The notes under the pieces: model-generated
Databases searched by the model: none
Told to the model about the DNA's origin: nothing
Seen by the model: the letters and a program-made list of their open reading frames with translations, nothing else
Made by a program: the position numbers and the translations under genes
Part shown: one piece after another, positions 6,973 to 18,767 of the stretch
Layout of the letters: every line of letters starts with the position of its first letter
How positions within the stretch are numbered: the stretch's first letter is position 1
Source of the DNA: Dyella thiooxydans
Lineage (GTDB): Bacteria; Pseudomonadota; Gammaproteobacteria; Xanthomonadales; Rhodanobacteraceae
Assembly: GCF_001641285.1 (NCBI RefSeq)
Contig: NZ_CP014841.1
Span: 2,976,001-3,040,000 of the forward strand
Length of the DNA: 64,000 bases
Direction: 5' to 3'

Positions 6973-9387
6973 TCAGAACCAGAAGCCGAGCTGCACGCCG
7001 TAGGTCCGCGGCGGCAGGTACTGCGAGGTGAAGGCCACCGTGCCGTTGGCAAGCAGGGTGCTGCCGGCGGCGCTGCTCTTGACCTTGCCGTCGGTGACGT
7101 TCTGCACGTAGGCGTTGACGTACCACTTGTCGCCCGGCTCGGTGTAGCGCAGCGCCAGATCGGTGCGCACATAGGCCTTCTGCTTGTCGCCGTTGCCGAA
7201 GTTGAACCAGCTCAGCCACTGCGCGCTCTGGTACTGCGAACTGATGCGCGGGGTCAAGCGTCCACCGTTGCCGAGCACGAAGTCGTGCTCGTAGATCGCG
7301 GTGAGCGAGACGTCCGGCGCATGCGGCAGGTCGTTGCCGGTGATGTCCATGCAGTTGTTGCTGATGGTGGACTCCGGCGGGCAGGCGGTCGGCACGTAGT
7401 AGTCGTTGCTGGCCGCGTAGCGCTCGGTGCCCAGCTTCTTCTCCGGGATGATCGACAGCACCACGGTGGCGCGATCGTCGGCCTGCGAATAGGCCAGCTC
7501 GGACTCGAAGCCGGCCACCTTGGTCTTGCCGCCGACGTTGGCGAAGCCCAGGCCGTGCGTGCCGTCGGGATAGGTCACCGGCGCGGACAGCTGGTAGTTC
7601 TTGAACACCTCGTAGTAGGCCGCGCTGTTCCAGGTCAGGTGGCCGTCGAGGAAGGAGAACTTGGTGCCGATCTCGTAGTTGGTCAGCGTCTCCGGCTTGT
7701 ACTGCGCGCCGCCATCCTGGAGGCCTCCGGACTTGTAGCCGGTGGACACGCTGGCGTAGACCAGCCCGGTCGCGCCGAGGTCGTGATCGACCCGCACCAG
7801 CCAGGTCGGCTTGCTCTTGCTGTAGGTGCCGTCGTTGTGCTGGCTGATGTTGAAGCCGGCGTCGGCGGGACTCTGCCAGGACGACAGCGGCAGCTGCGGA
7901 TACGCCGCGTTGTATCCCCAGCCCCAGTTGATGCCGCCGCGGTTCTGCCGCTTGTCGTGCGACCAGCGCGCGCCGCCGGTGAGGCGCCAAGTATCGCTCA
8001 TGTGCCAGGTTGCCTGGCCGAAGGCCGCGGTGGAGTCCACCAGCTCCTCCGGCTGGATGAACGAGCCCTGCCAGCTGACGGTGCCCTGCTGGGTGCCGTT
8101 CATGATCGGGATGTCGAAGCGGATGTTGTTGTTCTCGTGGGCGTAGTACGCGCCGAGGATCCAGTCGATGGTCTGCTCGCCGGTCGACTTCAGGTCCAGC
8201 TCGTGGCTGTAGCTCTTGTAGTTGGAGTAGTTGGTGCGGTCTTCCTGGTACACGCCGTTGGTGGTGAAGCTGGTCGGCACGTTGACGCCGCCGTCCTGGT
8301 CGAAGTCGCTCTTGCCGGAGTAGCGGCTGTAGCCGGCCACGTAGGTCAGCTCCATGCCGTCGGTGATGTTCCAGTCCATGCGGCTGCGCACCGCCTTGGA
8401 GGTGCGGTCCAGGTAGGGCGCCACGTCGGCCAGGGTCGACCAGAACTTCTGCCCGGGGCGCGGCTGCTGCATGAGGTTCATGCTGGGCGTGCCGCGGTCG
8501 GTGAAGTACTCGTACGAGATGTCCCACAGGAAGCTGTCCGACGGCTTCCAGCGCGCACTCACGCGGGCGGCCGACTGGTCCTGCGCGTTGTACTTCTTGC
8601 CGCCGTGCACGAAGTCGTTCGGGTTGATCGGCTGGAACGCCGCCGGATCGCCGCCGCTGGCCAGGTAGTTCACGCGCTGCTGGTCGACCGACGGGATCTG
8701 CCCGATCGGGTTCTGGTAGTCGACGTAGCCGTCGTGCTGTTCGTGCACCGCGGCCACGCGCATGGCGAAGGTGCTGCTGATGGGCAGGTTCACCGCCGCA
8801 CGCACGCCGCTCTGGTTGTAGTTGCCGGCCTCGATGCTGCCGTTGCCGTAGAAGCCGCCGCCGATGTCCGGCTTGGCCGTGGTGAAGCTGATCGCGCCGG
8901 CGGTGGAGTTGCGACCCCACAGCGTACCCTGCGGGCCGCGCAGCACTTCCACGCTGTCCATGTCCAGCAGCAGGCTGGCCGCCGCCTCGGCACGCGGGGT
9001 GTAGACGCCGTCGACGAAGGTGGCGACCTCGGGGTCGGCATATTCGGTCTTGGCGCTGTCGTTGCCGATGCCGCGCAGGGTCAGGGTGACCACGCCGTGG
9101 TCGCCCTCGGAGGTACCCTGCAGGCCCGGCACCAGCTTGGTCAGGTCCTGCACGGTCATCACCCGCTCTTTGTCGAGCGTGTCGGCCGAGATCGCGCTGA
9201 CCGCCACCGGGGTTTTCTGCAGCGGCGTCTCGCGCTTGGTCGCGCTCACCTCGACGGTATCCAGCTGCTTGATCTTCTTTTCCACCGGCGCCTTGCCGGA
9301 CGAAGCGTCCTGCGGGGCGGCCAGCACGGTTCCCGGTGCGAGCACCAGGGTCATGGCGACATACAACGCCGAGTAGCGCAGCTTCAT
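6973..9387 (-). CDS. TonB-dependent outer-membrane receptor
   Basis: An 804-residue outer-membrane transporter. A signal peptide ends near VLAAPQDASS. A TonB box-like stretch (LDTVEVSATKR) precedes the plug domain, which shows the family hallmarks FVDGVYTPR, DSVEVLRGPQGTLWGRNSTA and GAISFTTAKPD. A 22-stranded barrel follows and ends in the typical aromatic terminus GVQLGFWF. Its place beside a GH3 glucan hydrolase and a LacI regulator, and the shared operator, argue for uptake of a beta-glucan oligosaccharide rather than a siderophore. That substrate is inferred. The operator TGACAGC/GCTGTCA is 74 bases upstream of the ATG. Confidence 0.93.
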   Translation of the reverse strand: MKLRYSALYVAMTLVLAPGTVLAAPQDASSGKAPVEKKIKQLDTVEVSATKRETPLQKTPVAVSAISADTLDKERVMTVQDLTKLVPGLQGTSEGDHGVVTLTLRGIGNDSAKTEYADPEVATFVDGVYTPRAEAAASLLLDMDSVEVLRGPQGTLWGRNSTAGAISFTTAKPDIGGGFYGNGSIEAGNYNQSGVRAAVNLPISSTFAMRVAAVHEQHDGYVDYQNPIGQIPSVDQQRVNYLASGGDPAAFQPINPNDFVHGGKKYNAQDQSAARVSARWKPSDSFLWDISYEYFTDRGTPSMNLMQQPRPGQKFWSTLADVAPYLDRTSKAVRSRMDWNITDGMELTYVAGYSRYSGKSDFDQDGGVNVPTSFTTNGVYQEDRTNYSNYKSYSHELDLKSTGEQTIDWILGAYYAHENNNIRFDIPIMNGTQQGTVSWQGSFIQPEELVDSTAAFGQATWHMSDTWRLTGGARWSHDKRQNRGGINWGWGYNAAYPQLPLSSWQSPADAGFNISQHNDGTYSKSKPTWLVRVDHDLGATGLVYASVSTGYKSGGLQDGGAQYKPETLTNYEIGTKFSFLDGHLTWNSAAYYEVFKNYQLSAPVTYPDGTHGLGFANVGGKTKVAGFESELAYSQADDRATVVLSIIPEKKLGTERYAASNDYYVPTACPPESTISNNCMDITGNDLPHAPDVSLTAIYEHDFVLGNGGRLTPRISSQYQSAQWLSWFNFGNGDKQKAYVRTDLALRYTEPGDKWYVNAYVQNVTDGKVKSSAAGSTLLANGTVAFTSQYLPPRTYGVQLGFWF

Positions 9388-9460
9388 GTACTTCCCCTCC
9401 AGATGGTCTGATGGTTCGATGCCGCAGCCTTCGGCGCGGCGCGATCCTCTATCCCCGAAA

Positions 9461-9474
9461 TGACAGCGCTGTCA
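9461..9474. promoter_or_regulatory. LacI-type operator TGACAGCGCTGTCA upstream of the TonB receptor
   Basis: A perfect 14-bp palindrome, identical to the one at 12241, 74 bases upstream of the receptor ATG. The central CG dyad is typical of LacI/GalR-family operators. The likely ligand is the LacI-family protein encoded at 12397-13422. Confidence 0.85.
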
Positions 9475-9645
9475 TACCTGATGATAAAAGAGCTCTTGTG
9501 CAGAAGCTTGACGCGCGGCAGCACATCCCGATTGCCCGACAAGCCACTGAATCCAATAAATAAATGCCTCTTCCTTCTTACCGGGAAGCTTCGCCATGCT
9601 GCGAAGCAACCCGAGCCCGGCCGCTACATCGGGCCGATGCCGTCC

Positions 9646-12168
<2,523 letters not shown>

Positions 12169-12240
12169 GCCTTTCTCCCCTCGCTGCGAAGCGCGCGGCA
12201 TCCCTCGCGGAGCCGCTCAGGGGGCGCAGACTGGCAGAAA

Positions 12241-12254
12241 TGACAGCGCTGTCA
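12241..12254. promoter_or_regulatory. LacI-type operator TGACAGCGCTGTCA upstream of the GH3 gene
   Basis: Second perfect copy of the 14-bp palindrome found at 9461, 73 bases upstream of the GTG start of the GH3 gene. Confidence 0.85.
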
Positions 12255-12396
12255 AATTGCAGTGCAGCATTTCTGGAACACGCGCTTCCACAGCCGGAAG
12301 TCAGGCCCGGAGCGCCGAAAAGGCGTCAGAACGGGGCTCGGGGCACCTGCCGGCGGCGCGCGAACACGCCGGCGATTCCGAACAGGTCGGTGCCGC

Positions 12397-13422
12397 TCAG
12401 GTCGCGTCGGACGGCGGTGCGCCGGTCGATTCGCGCATCTGCAGCGTAAAAGGAACCTGCAGCAGCAGGCCCTCGCCGCGGCCGCGCAGCACTTCCATCA
12501 GCTGCTCGGTGGCGAGCTTGCCCATCTCGCGGCTGGGCTGGCGCACGGTGGTCAGCGGCGGCCACAACTGGGTGGCCAGCGGCGTGTCGTCGAAGCCGCA
12601 GACGGACAGGTCGCGCGGCACCTTCAGGCCCCGCTCGTTGGCGGCCCACATCACGCCGGCAGCCATGTCGTCGTTGGCGGCGAAGATGGCCGTGGGCAGG
12701 ATCGGCCGGGAGAACAGTTCGCGCGCGGCGAGCACGCCGGAGCCGAAGGTGAACTGCCCTTGCACCACGTAATCCGGGTTGAACGGCAGCCCGGCCTCGG
12801 CCAGCGCGTCCTTGTAGCCGGCCAGGCGCCAGCGGCTGGCGCCATGGTCGGCAATGCCCAGGATGTGCGCGATGCGACGATGGCCGAGCCTCACCAGCTC
12901 GCCGACCATGGCCTTGGCCGCCTGCTGTTCGTCCATGCGGACGCCGATGGTCTCGTCACGGCGCAGCGGCGAGATGCTCGCGTGCGGCACACCGTGTTCA
13001 TTCAGCCGGCGCAGCAATGCCGCGTTGTCGGTCAGCGGTGGCGTCACGATCACCCCGTCGATGTGGTGGTCGGCGACCAGCGCGTCGACGCGTCGGATGA
13101 AGTCCTGCACGCGCGTGCGCAACGGGCAGACCATCATGCTGTAGCGGTTGGCGTTGCAGGCCTCCAGCACACCGTCCTGGATCTCGGCCAGGTAGGTGGA
13201 GGCCGGGTTGTCGTTGTTGTCGTAAAGCATTGCGACCAAGAACGAGCGGCTGCCGGCCAGGCCGCGTGCCGCCGGGCTCGGCCGGTAGTTCATCTGCTCC
13301 ATCGCGGCCAGCACGCGCTGACGGGTGGATTCCTTGACCGACGGCTCCTCGTTGAGCACACGGGACACGGTCTTGGGCGACACGCCCGTCGCACGCGCTA
13401 CATCTTCAAGGCGGACCCGCAT
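12397..13422 (-). CDS. LacI-family transcriptional regulator
   Basis: A 341-residue repressor. The N-terminal helix-turn-helix MRVRLEDVARATGVSPKTVS with RVLNEEPSV and the hinge helix region YRPSPAARGLAGSRS are typical of LacI/GalR. The remainder is a periplasmic-binding-protein-like sugar sensor (GVIVTPPLTDNAALL, ICGF-like VCGFDDTPLA). The start at 13422 is the only ATG that begins right at the helix-turn-helix. It lies upstream of, and on the same strand as, the GH3 and receptor genes that carry identical operators, so it is the obvious candidate to bind them. I see no copy of the operator before its own start. Confidence 0.92.
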   Translation of the reverse strand: MRVRLEDVARATGVSPKTVSRVLNEEPSVKESTRQRVLAAMEQMNYRPSPAARGLAGSRSFLVAMLYDNNDNPASTYLAEIQDGVLEACNANRYSMMVCPLRTRVQDFIRRVDALVADHHIDGVIVTPPLTDNAALLRRLNEHGVPHASISPLRRDETIGVRMDEQQAAKAMVGELVRLGHRRIAHILGIADHGASRWRLAGYKDALAEAGLPFNPDYVVQGQFTFGSGVLAARELFSRPILPTAIFAANDDMAAGVMWAANERGLKVPRDLSVCGFDDTPLATQLWPPLTTVRQPSREMGKLATEQLMEVLRGRGEGLLLQVPFTLQMRESTGAPPSDAT

Positions 13423-13531
13423 GCTCGCTCCCGACACCCCCTGCCACCGATCGACTATGCCTGCGGCGCGGATCGCGTGACAAGGCTGGAGTGGCCCGGG
13501 CTGGCTGCGCCGGGCACGACCCGTCGCCGGA

Positions 13532-13545
13532 CTGATCCTGATCAA
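13532..13545 (+). promoter_or_regulatory. FNR-type box upstream of hemN
   Basis: CTGATCCTGATCAA: one variant CTGAT half-site and one canonical ATCAA half-site. The centre is about 42 bases before the hemN ATG, so a class II promoter would start transcription at or next to the initiation codon. Confidence 0.75.
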
Positions 13546-13580
13546 GAAGCCGCCGGCCGCGACCCGGCACAGTGCGCGCC

Positions 13581-14996
13581 ATGGAAGCTACCCGTACCGC
13601 CACCGTGATCCAGCCACCTACTTTCGACGCGGACCTGATCGCCCGCTACGACGTCAACGGCCCCCGCTACACCAGTTATCCGACCGCGCCGCACTTCCGC
13701 AGCGACTTCGGCGCGGCCGAGCTGCGCGAGGCGATCCGCGAATCCAACGAGGAACCGATCCCGCGGCCGCTCTCGGTCTACGTGCACGTGCCGTTCTGCA
13801 TGAGTCCGTGCTTCTACTGCGGCTGCAACCGGGTCATCACCCGCGACCTCGACAAGGCCGACCGCTACCTGGAGCGGCTGTACCGCGAGATCGGGCTGAT
13901 CGCTCCGCTGTTCGACCGCGACCGTCCGGTGCGCCAGCTGCACTTCGGCGGCGGCACGCCGAATTTCCTCGACATCGAGCGAATGCGCGATCTGATGCAG
14001 TCGCTGGGTCGGCACTTCAGCATGGAGCGCGGCCGCGAGCGCGAGTACGGCATCGAGCTGGACCCGCGCTTCGCCGACGGCGACTACGTGCGCGAGCTGG
14101 GCGAGCTCGGCTTCAACCGCGTCTCGGTCGGCATCCAGGACTTCGACCCGGCCGTACAGCAGGCGGTGAACCGGATCCAGTCGGTGGCGCAGACCGCCGC
14201 GGTGCTGAACGCGGCGCGCGAGGCGGGCTTCGCGTCCAGCAGCGTGGACCTGATCTACGGCCTGCCGCTGCAGACCGTGGCCGGCTTCGACCGCACCCTC
14301 ACCGAGGTGATCGCGCTGTCGCCGGACCGCGTGGCCGTGTACGGCTATGCCCACCTGCCGGAGATGTTCAAGGCGCAGCGGCAGCTCGACGCCAGCCTGC
14401 TGCCCGACGCCGCCACCCGGCTGGCCCTGCTCGGGCGGGCGCTGGAGCGGCTCACCGCTGCCGGCTACGTCTACATCGGCATGGACCACTTCGCCAAGGC
14501 GAACGACGAACTGGCCAAGGCGCAGCGCGCCGGCCAGCTGCAGCGCAACTTCCAGGGCTACTCCACCCACGGCGACTGCGACATCGTCGGCCTCGGGGTG
14601 AGCGCGATCGGCCGCATCGGCGACTGCTATAGCCAGAACGTGCGCGACCTGCCCGGCTACTACGCCGCGCTGGATGCCGGCCACCTGCCGGTGGCGCGTG
14701 GCCTGCGGCTGAGCGAAGACGACCTGATCCGGCGCGCGGCGATCGGCGAGCTGATGTGCCAGGGCACGCTCGACCGCGACGCCTTCGGTGCGCGCCACCG
14801 GATCGACTTCGACGTCTACTTCGCCGACGCGATGACCCGCCTGGAGCAGCTGGAAGCGGACGGCCTGGTCTCGATCGAGGGGCCGCGCATCGTCACCACC
14901 TCGCGCGGCCGCCTGCTGCTGCGTATCATCGCCATGTGCTTCGATGCCTATCTGGATGCCGGCGCGCCGCCCACACGCTACTCGCGCGCGATCTGA
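13581..14996 (+). CDS. hemN: Oxygen-independent coproporphyrinogen III dehydrogenase
   Basis: A 471-residue radical-SAM enzyme that oxidatively decarboxylates coproporphyrinogen III to protoporphyrinogen IX without O2, in the cytoplasm. The 4Fe-4S motif is C73-x3-C77-x2-C80 (CMSPCFYC). YTSYPTAPHF near residue 30, FGGGTPNFL and GFNRVSVGIQDFDP are HemN signatures. No good ribosome site precedes the ATG; a GTG nine bases upstream is also possible, and the FNR box position allows a leaderless message. Its stop is 4 bases before the fnr start, which suggests an operon. It supplies heme for the anaerobic cytochromes encoded downstream. Confidence 0.95.
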   Translation: MEATRTATVIQPPTFDADLIARYDVNGPRYTSYPTAPHFRSDFGAAELREAIRESNEEPIPRPLSVYVHVPFCMSPCFYCGCNRVITRDLDKADRYLERLYREIGLIAPLFDRDRPVRQLHFGGGTPNFLDIERMRDLMQSLGRHFSMERGREREYGIELDPRFADGDYVRELGELGFNRVSVGIQDFDPAVQQAVNRIQSVAQTAAVLNAAREAGFASSSVDLIYGLPLQTVAGFDRTLTEVIALSPDRVAVYGYAHLPEMFKAQRQLDASLLPDAATRLALLGRALERLTAAGYVYIGMDHFAKANDELAKAQRAGQLQRNFQGYSTHGDCDIVGLGVSAIGRIGDCYSQNVRDLPGYYAALDAGHLPVARGLRLSEDDLIRRAAIGELMCQGTLDRDAFGARHRIDFDVYFADAMTRLEQLEADGLVSIEGPRIVTTSRGRLLLRIIAMCFDAYLDAGAPPTRYSRAI

Positions 14997-15000
14997 CGCC

Positions 15001-15789
15001 ATGGATGTTCAAGAGGCTGTTCCCACGATGCGTTCCGATACGCGGGCCGGTCGCCTGCCCGAGCCCTCCAGCCCGATCGCCGACGACGGCGATGCCATCC
15101 GCTTCTGCCGCACCTGTGCGTTCGCCGGTGCGTGCCTGGCGGTGGGCTACGGCAAGCCCGAGCTGGAGGCGCTGCACTGCCTGGTCGAGCATGTCGGACC
15201 CTATCGCACCGGCGACCACGTGTTCCGCACCGGCGACCCGTTCCGCGCGATCTTCGCGGTACGCGCCGGCACGGTGAAAACCTGCCTGGTGGACCGCGAG
15301 GGCCGCGAGCAGGTGCTGGGCTTCTACCTGCCCGGCGAGGTGATCGGGCTCAACGCGATCTACCCCGAGCAGTTTCCCTGCGATGCGATCGCGCTGGAGA
15401 ACGCGCAGTTCTGCCGCTTCTCGTTCCCGGCGATGAGCGCGCTGGCCACCCGCATGCCGGCGGTGCAGCAGCACCTGTTCCGCCTGCTCAGCAAGGAGCT
15501 GGGCACGGCCAGCCTGCTGGCCGGCGACCACAGCGCCGACGAGCGCGTGGCCGCGTTCCTCTGCGACCTCGGCAGCCGCTACGCGGCGCGCGGCTTCTCC
15601 GGCACGCGCTTCGTGTTGAGCATGTCGCGCGGCGACATCGCCAACTACCTGCGGCTGGCCTCGGAAACCGTCAGCCGCGTGCTCACCCGCTTCCGCAGCC
15701 AGGGGCTGATCGCGCTGGAGGGGCGGCAGATCGAGCTGCTCGATGCGGACGCGCTGCACCGGCTGGGCGAGGGCCTGCTGCCGGGCTGA
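15001..15789 (+). CDS. fnr: FNR-type oxygen-sensing transcriptional regulator
   Basis: A 262-residue CRP/FNR-family protein. The N-terminal cluster C36-x2-C39-x5-C45 plus C138 matches the four Cys ligands of the oxygen-labile 4Fe-4S cluster of E. coli FNR. A cyclic-nucleotide-like barrel follows, then a helix-turn-helix with the recognition helix ASETVSRVLTRF, which keeps the E-x2-SR contacts of FNR. It should activate genes at low oxygen. Six variant FNR boxes occur within this window before hemN, nnrS, nirK, the small Cys protein, norZ and ccoN. ATG 15001 follows the hemN stop by four bases; ATG 15028 is an alternative. Confidence 0.93.
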   Translation: MDVQEAVPTMRSDTRAGRLPEPSSPIADDGDAIRFCRTCAFAGACLAVGYGKPELEALHCLVEHVGPYRTGDHVFRTGDPFRAIFAVRAGTVKTCLVDREGREQVLGFYLPGEVIGLNAIYPEQFPCDAIALENAQFCRFSFPAMSALATRMPAVQQHLFRLLSKELGTASLLAGDHSADERVAAFLCDLGSRYAARGFSGTRFVLSMSRGDIANYLRLASETVSRVLTRFRSQGLIALEGRQIELLDADALHRLGEGLLPG

Positions 15790-15801
15790 AGCCTTGCTCC
15801 G

Positions 15802-15815
15802 CTGATCTGGATCAG
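15802..15815 (+). promoter_or_regulatory. FNR-type box upstream of nnrS
   Basis: CTGATCTGGATCAG, a perfect dyad, 56 bases before the NnrS start. At the usual -41.5 spacing transcription would start near 15850, and CATACG at 15841 is a weak -10 candidate. Confidence 0.8.
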
Positions 15816-15871
15816 AGTGCCGGCACCGTCCAGCGCCGAGCATACGGCCTTCTGCCGACAGGCCCAGGCCA

Positions 15872-17110
15872 ATGCCCGATCTTCTCCCATCCGCGCCTCC
15901 CATCCCCTGGTCACCGGCGGTGCTGACCCAGGCGCCGCACCGGGTGCTGTTCCTCGCCGGCGCCTGCACCGTGCTGACCAGCATGGCGTGGTGGGCGCTG
16001 GAGCTGGCCGCGCTGCGCTTCGGCTGGTCGTCGTGGCCGCAGCCACCGGTGCCGCCGGCCTGGGGCCACGCCCTGCTCACGGCATACGGGATGCTGCCGC
16101 TGTTCATGTTCGGCTTCCTGCTGACCGTGTTCCCGCGTTGGCTGGATCGCCCCGCGCTGCCACGCTCGCGTTACGTGCCGGTGGCCGGCTCGGTGTTCGG
16201 CGGCTATCTGCTGGCGCACGCCGGTCTGCTGGGCAGCCTGCCGCTGCTGCGCCTCGGCGTCGCACTGATGCTGGCCGGCTACGTCCTGGCGCTGCTGCCG
16301 CTGACCGGCGTGCTGCGTGCCGCGGCAGCGCGCAACGCCCACGCATGGTCGTGCCTGGCAGGGCTGTCGACGGGCACACTCGGGCTCGCCCTCGGGCTGG
16401 CCGTGCTGGGTGGCGCGCCGGCATGGCTGATGCCGCTGGCGATCCGCCTCGGCGTGTTCGGCTTCCTGCTGCCGGTGTACTTCAGCGTGTGCCACCGGAT
16501 GATCCCGTTCTTCAGCGCCAACGTGGTGCCTGGCTACCGCATGCTGCGGCCGCGCTGGAGCCTGCCGGTGGCCTGGATGCTGCTGCTCGCGCACATCGCG
16601 CTGGAAACGGTCGGTGCCACCGCCTGGCGCTGGCTGGCCGACCTGCCACTGGCGCTGCTGTTCGGTTGGCACGCGCTGGCGTGGCAGCCGTGGAAGGCCC
16701 GGCGTCCCGGCCTGCTGTTCGCGCTGCATCTGGCATTCGCCTGGCTGCCGGTGGCGATGGTGCTGTTCGCGGCGCAGAGCCTGTGGCTGGCGCTACGCGG
16801 CGAGGCGGTGCTCGGCCTGGTGCCGCTGCACGTGCTGACCATCGGCTACTTCGGTTCGATGCTGGTGGCGATGGTCACCCGCGTCACCCAGGGCCACTCC
16901 GGCCGCCTGCTGCAGATGGGCGCGGTGCCGTGGCTGTGCTTCATCTCGCTGCAGTGTGTGCTGGCACTGCGCGTGCGCGCCGAGCTGGGCGCGGACGGCT
17001 ACCGCTGGCTGGTGTTCGCGGCGGCCGGCTGGCTGCTGGCGTTCGCGCCCTGGGTGCTGCGCTCGGCGTGGATCTACCTCACCCCGCGCGCCGACGGCCG
17101 GCCCGGCTGA
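15872..17110 (+). CDS. nnrS: NnrS family membrane protein
   Basis: A 412-residue protein with about twelve hydrophobic segments. PLFMFGFLLTVFPRWL, FLLPVYFSVCHRMIPFFSAN and LHVLTIGYFGSMLVAMVTRV are typical of NnrS, a heme- and copper-containing membrane protein linked to relief of nitrosative stress in denitrifiers. It lies between fnr and nirK and has its own FNR box, in agreement with that role. The biochemical mechanism of the family is not settled. Confidence 0.92.
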   Translation: MPDLLPSAPPIPWSPAVLTQAPHRVLFLAGACTVLTSMAWWALELAALRFGWSSWPQPPVPPAWGHALLTAYGMLPLFMFGFLLTVFPRWLDRPALPRSRYVPVAGSVFGGYLLAHAGLLGSLPLLRLGVALMLAGYVLALLPLTGVLRAAAARNAHAWSCLAGLSTGTLGLALGLAVLGGAPAWLMPLAIRLGVFGFLLPVYFSVCHRMIPFFSANVVPGYRMLRPRWSLPVAWMLLLAHIALETVGATAWRWLADLPLALLFGWHALAWQPWKARRPGLLFALHLAFAWLPVAMVLFAAQSLWLALRGEAVLGLVPLHVLTIGYFGSMLVAMVTRVTQGHSGRLLQMGAVPWLCFISLQCVLALRVRAELGADGYRWLVFAAAGWLLAFAPWVLRSAWIYLTPRADGRPG

Positions 17111-17159
17111 CCGCCTGCGCTGTGGCGGCTTGTCGCAGCGCAGGCGTAAGCTCTTGCGA

Positions 17160-17201
17160 CTGATCTGTATCAGGGGCGCCGCAAGGCGCCTGCCTAACCT
17201 G
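17160..17201 (+). promoter_or_regulatory. FNR-dependent promoter of nirK
   Basis: CTGATCTGTATCAG at 17160-17173. A start point 41.5 bases from the centre would fall near 17208, and TAACCT at 17195-17200 sits where a -10 element is expected. This is the best complete class II promoter in the window. Confidence 0.75.
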
Positions 17202-17232
17202 TTCGTCACGGATAACGAAAGGGGAAAAGATC

Positions 17233-18765
17233 ATGTCCACGCTGTTGCGCACCCTGCTGGCCACCGCCAGCGTCCTGGCGATCGCCGCCTGCTCGGGCAA
17301 GCCCGATGCCACCACGCCCACCACCGGCACCGCGCCGCCGCAGGCCACCGCGCAGAACGGCATTCCCGGCGACTTCGGCCCGCCGCAGGGCGAGCCGATC
17401 CACGCGGTACTGACCAGCCCGCCGAACGTGCCGCCGCCGATCCACCGCAACCATCCGGCCAAGGTCATCGTCGACCTGGAAGTGATCGAGAAGGAGATGC
17501 CGATCTCCGAGGGCGTCACCTACACCTACTGGACCTTCGGCGGCACCGTGCCGGGCAGCTTCATCCGCGTGCGCCAGGGCGACACGGTGGAGTTCCACCT
17601 GAAGAACTCGCCCGACTCCAAGATGCCGCACAACATCGACCTGCACGGCGTCACCGGCCCGGGCGGCGGCGCGGCCTCCAGCTTCACCGCGCCGGGACAC
17701 GAGTCGCAGTTCACCTTCAAGGCGCTCAACCAGGGCATCTTCGTCTACCACTGCGCCACCGCACCGGTCGGCATGCACATCGCCAACGGCATGTACGGGC
17801 TGATCCTGGTCGAACCGCCGGAGGGCATGCCCAAGGTCGACCACGAGTACTACGTGATGCAGGGCGACTTCTACACGGTCGGCAAGTATCGCGAGAAGGG
17901 CCACCAGGGTTTCGACATGGACAAGGCGATCGACGAAAAGCCGACCTACGTGCTGTTCAACGGCCACGAAGGCGCGCTCACCGGCGACAAGGCGCTCACT
18001 GCCAAGGTCGGCGAGACGGTGCGGCTGTTCGTCGGCAACGGCGGTCCGAACCTGGTGTCCAGCTTCCACGTGATCGGCGAGATCTTCGACACCGTGCGGC
18101 AGGAGGGCGGCACCGTCGAGCAGCACAACGTGCAGACCACGCTGATCCCCTCCGGCGGCGCCGCGATGGTCGAGTTCAAGACCCAGGTACCGGGCAGCTA
18201 CGTGCTGGTCGACCACTCGATCTTCCGCGCCTTCAACAAGGGCGCGCTGGGCATCCTCAAGGTGGACGGCCCGGAGAACAAGTCGATCTACTCGGGCAAG
18301 GAGGTCGACTCGGTCTACCTCGGCGACCGCGCCGAGCCCAACCTGCATGCGGTGGCCACCGCCGCGAAGGCCAACGCCGCCGGCACGCTGAGCAAGGACG
18401 AACAGATCGCCGCCGGCAAGCAGCTGTTCACCGGCACCTGCTCGGTCTGCCACCAGGCCAACGGCGACGGCCTGCCCAGCGTGTTCCCGCCGTTGGCCAA
18501 GTCGGACTACGTCGCCACGCTGGCGGGCAAGGACAAGGCCGCACTGATCGCGATCCCGCTGCACGGCCTCACCGGCAAGGTCACCGTCAACGGCGTCGAG
18601 TACGACTCGGTGATGCCGCCGATGACCCAGCTCACCGACGACGAGGTCGCCAACATCCTCACCTATGTGCTCAACAGCTGGGGCAACCCCGGCGGCCAGG
18701 TGACCAAGGACGAGGTGGCCAAGGTGCGCGCCAAGCCTGCTGCCACCGCGGGCACAGGGCACTGA
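17233..18765 (+). CDS. nirK: Copper nitrite reductase with C-terminal cytochrome c domain
   Basis: A 510-residue three-domain NirK that reduces nitrite to NO in the periplasm. An N-terminal lipobox (LAIAAC, Cys20) suggests a lipoprotein. Type 1 copper ligands are H133, C174, H182 and M187; type 2 ligands H138, H173 and H328; catalytic D136 and H279 are in place. From about residue 390 a class I cytochrome c domain follows with C403-SV-C406-H407 and a likely Met ligand in VMPPMTQ. Such fusions, known from Ralstonia pickettii, let the enzyme receive electrons through its own heme. AAAGGGGAAAAG precedes the ATG. nirV, sco and a small secreted protein follow with overlapping or near-overlapping codons. 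Confidence 0.96.
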   Translation: MSTLLRTLLATASVLAIAACSGKPDATTPTTGTAPPQATAQNGIPGDFGPPQGEPIHAVLTSPPNVPPPIHRNHPAKVIVDLEVIEKEMPISEGVTYTYWTFGGTVPGSFIRVRQGDTVEFHLKNSPDSKMPHNIDLHGVTGPGGGAASSFTAPGHESQFTFKALNQGIFVYHCATAPVGMHIANGMYGLILVEPPEGMPKVDHEYYVMQGDFYTVGKYREKGHQGFDMDKAIDEKPTYVLFNGHEGALTGDKALTAKVGETVRLFVGNGGPNLVSSFHVIGEIFDTVRQEGGTVEQHNVQTTLIPSGGAAMVEFKTQVPGSYVLVDHSIFRAFNKGALGILKVDGPENKSIYSGKEVDSVYLGDRAEPNLHAVATAAKANAAGTLSKDEQIAAGKQLFTGTCSVCHQANGDGLPSVFPPLAKSDYVATLAGKDKAALIAIPLHGLTGKVTVNGVEYDSVMPPMTQLTDDEVANILTYVLNSWGNPGGQVTKDEVAKVRAKPAATAGTGH

Positions 18766-18767
18766 CC

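Noticed and set aside
9588-9607. Hairpin GCTTCGC/GCGAAGC after the GH3 gene as a terminator
   Set aside because: A 7-bp stem without a U-run in the direction of transcription; too weak to call.
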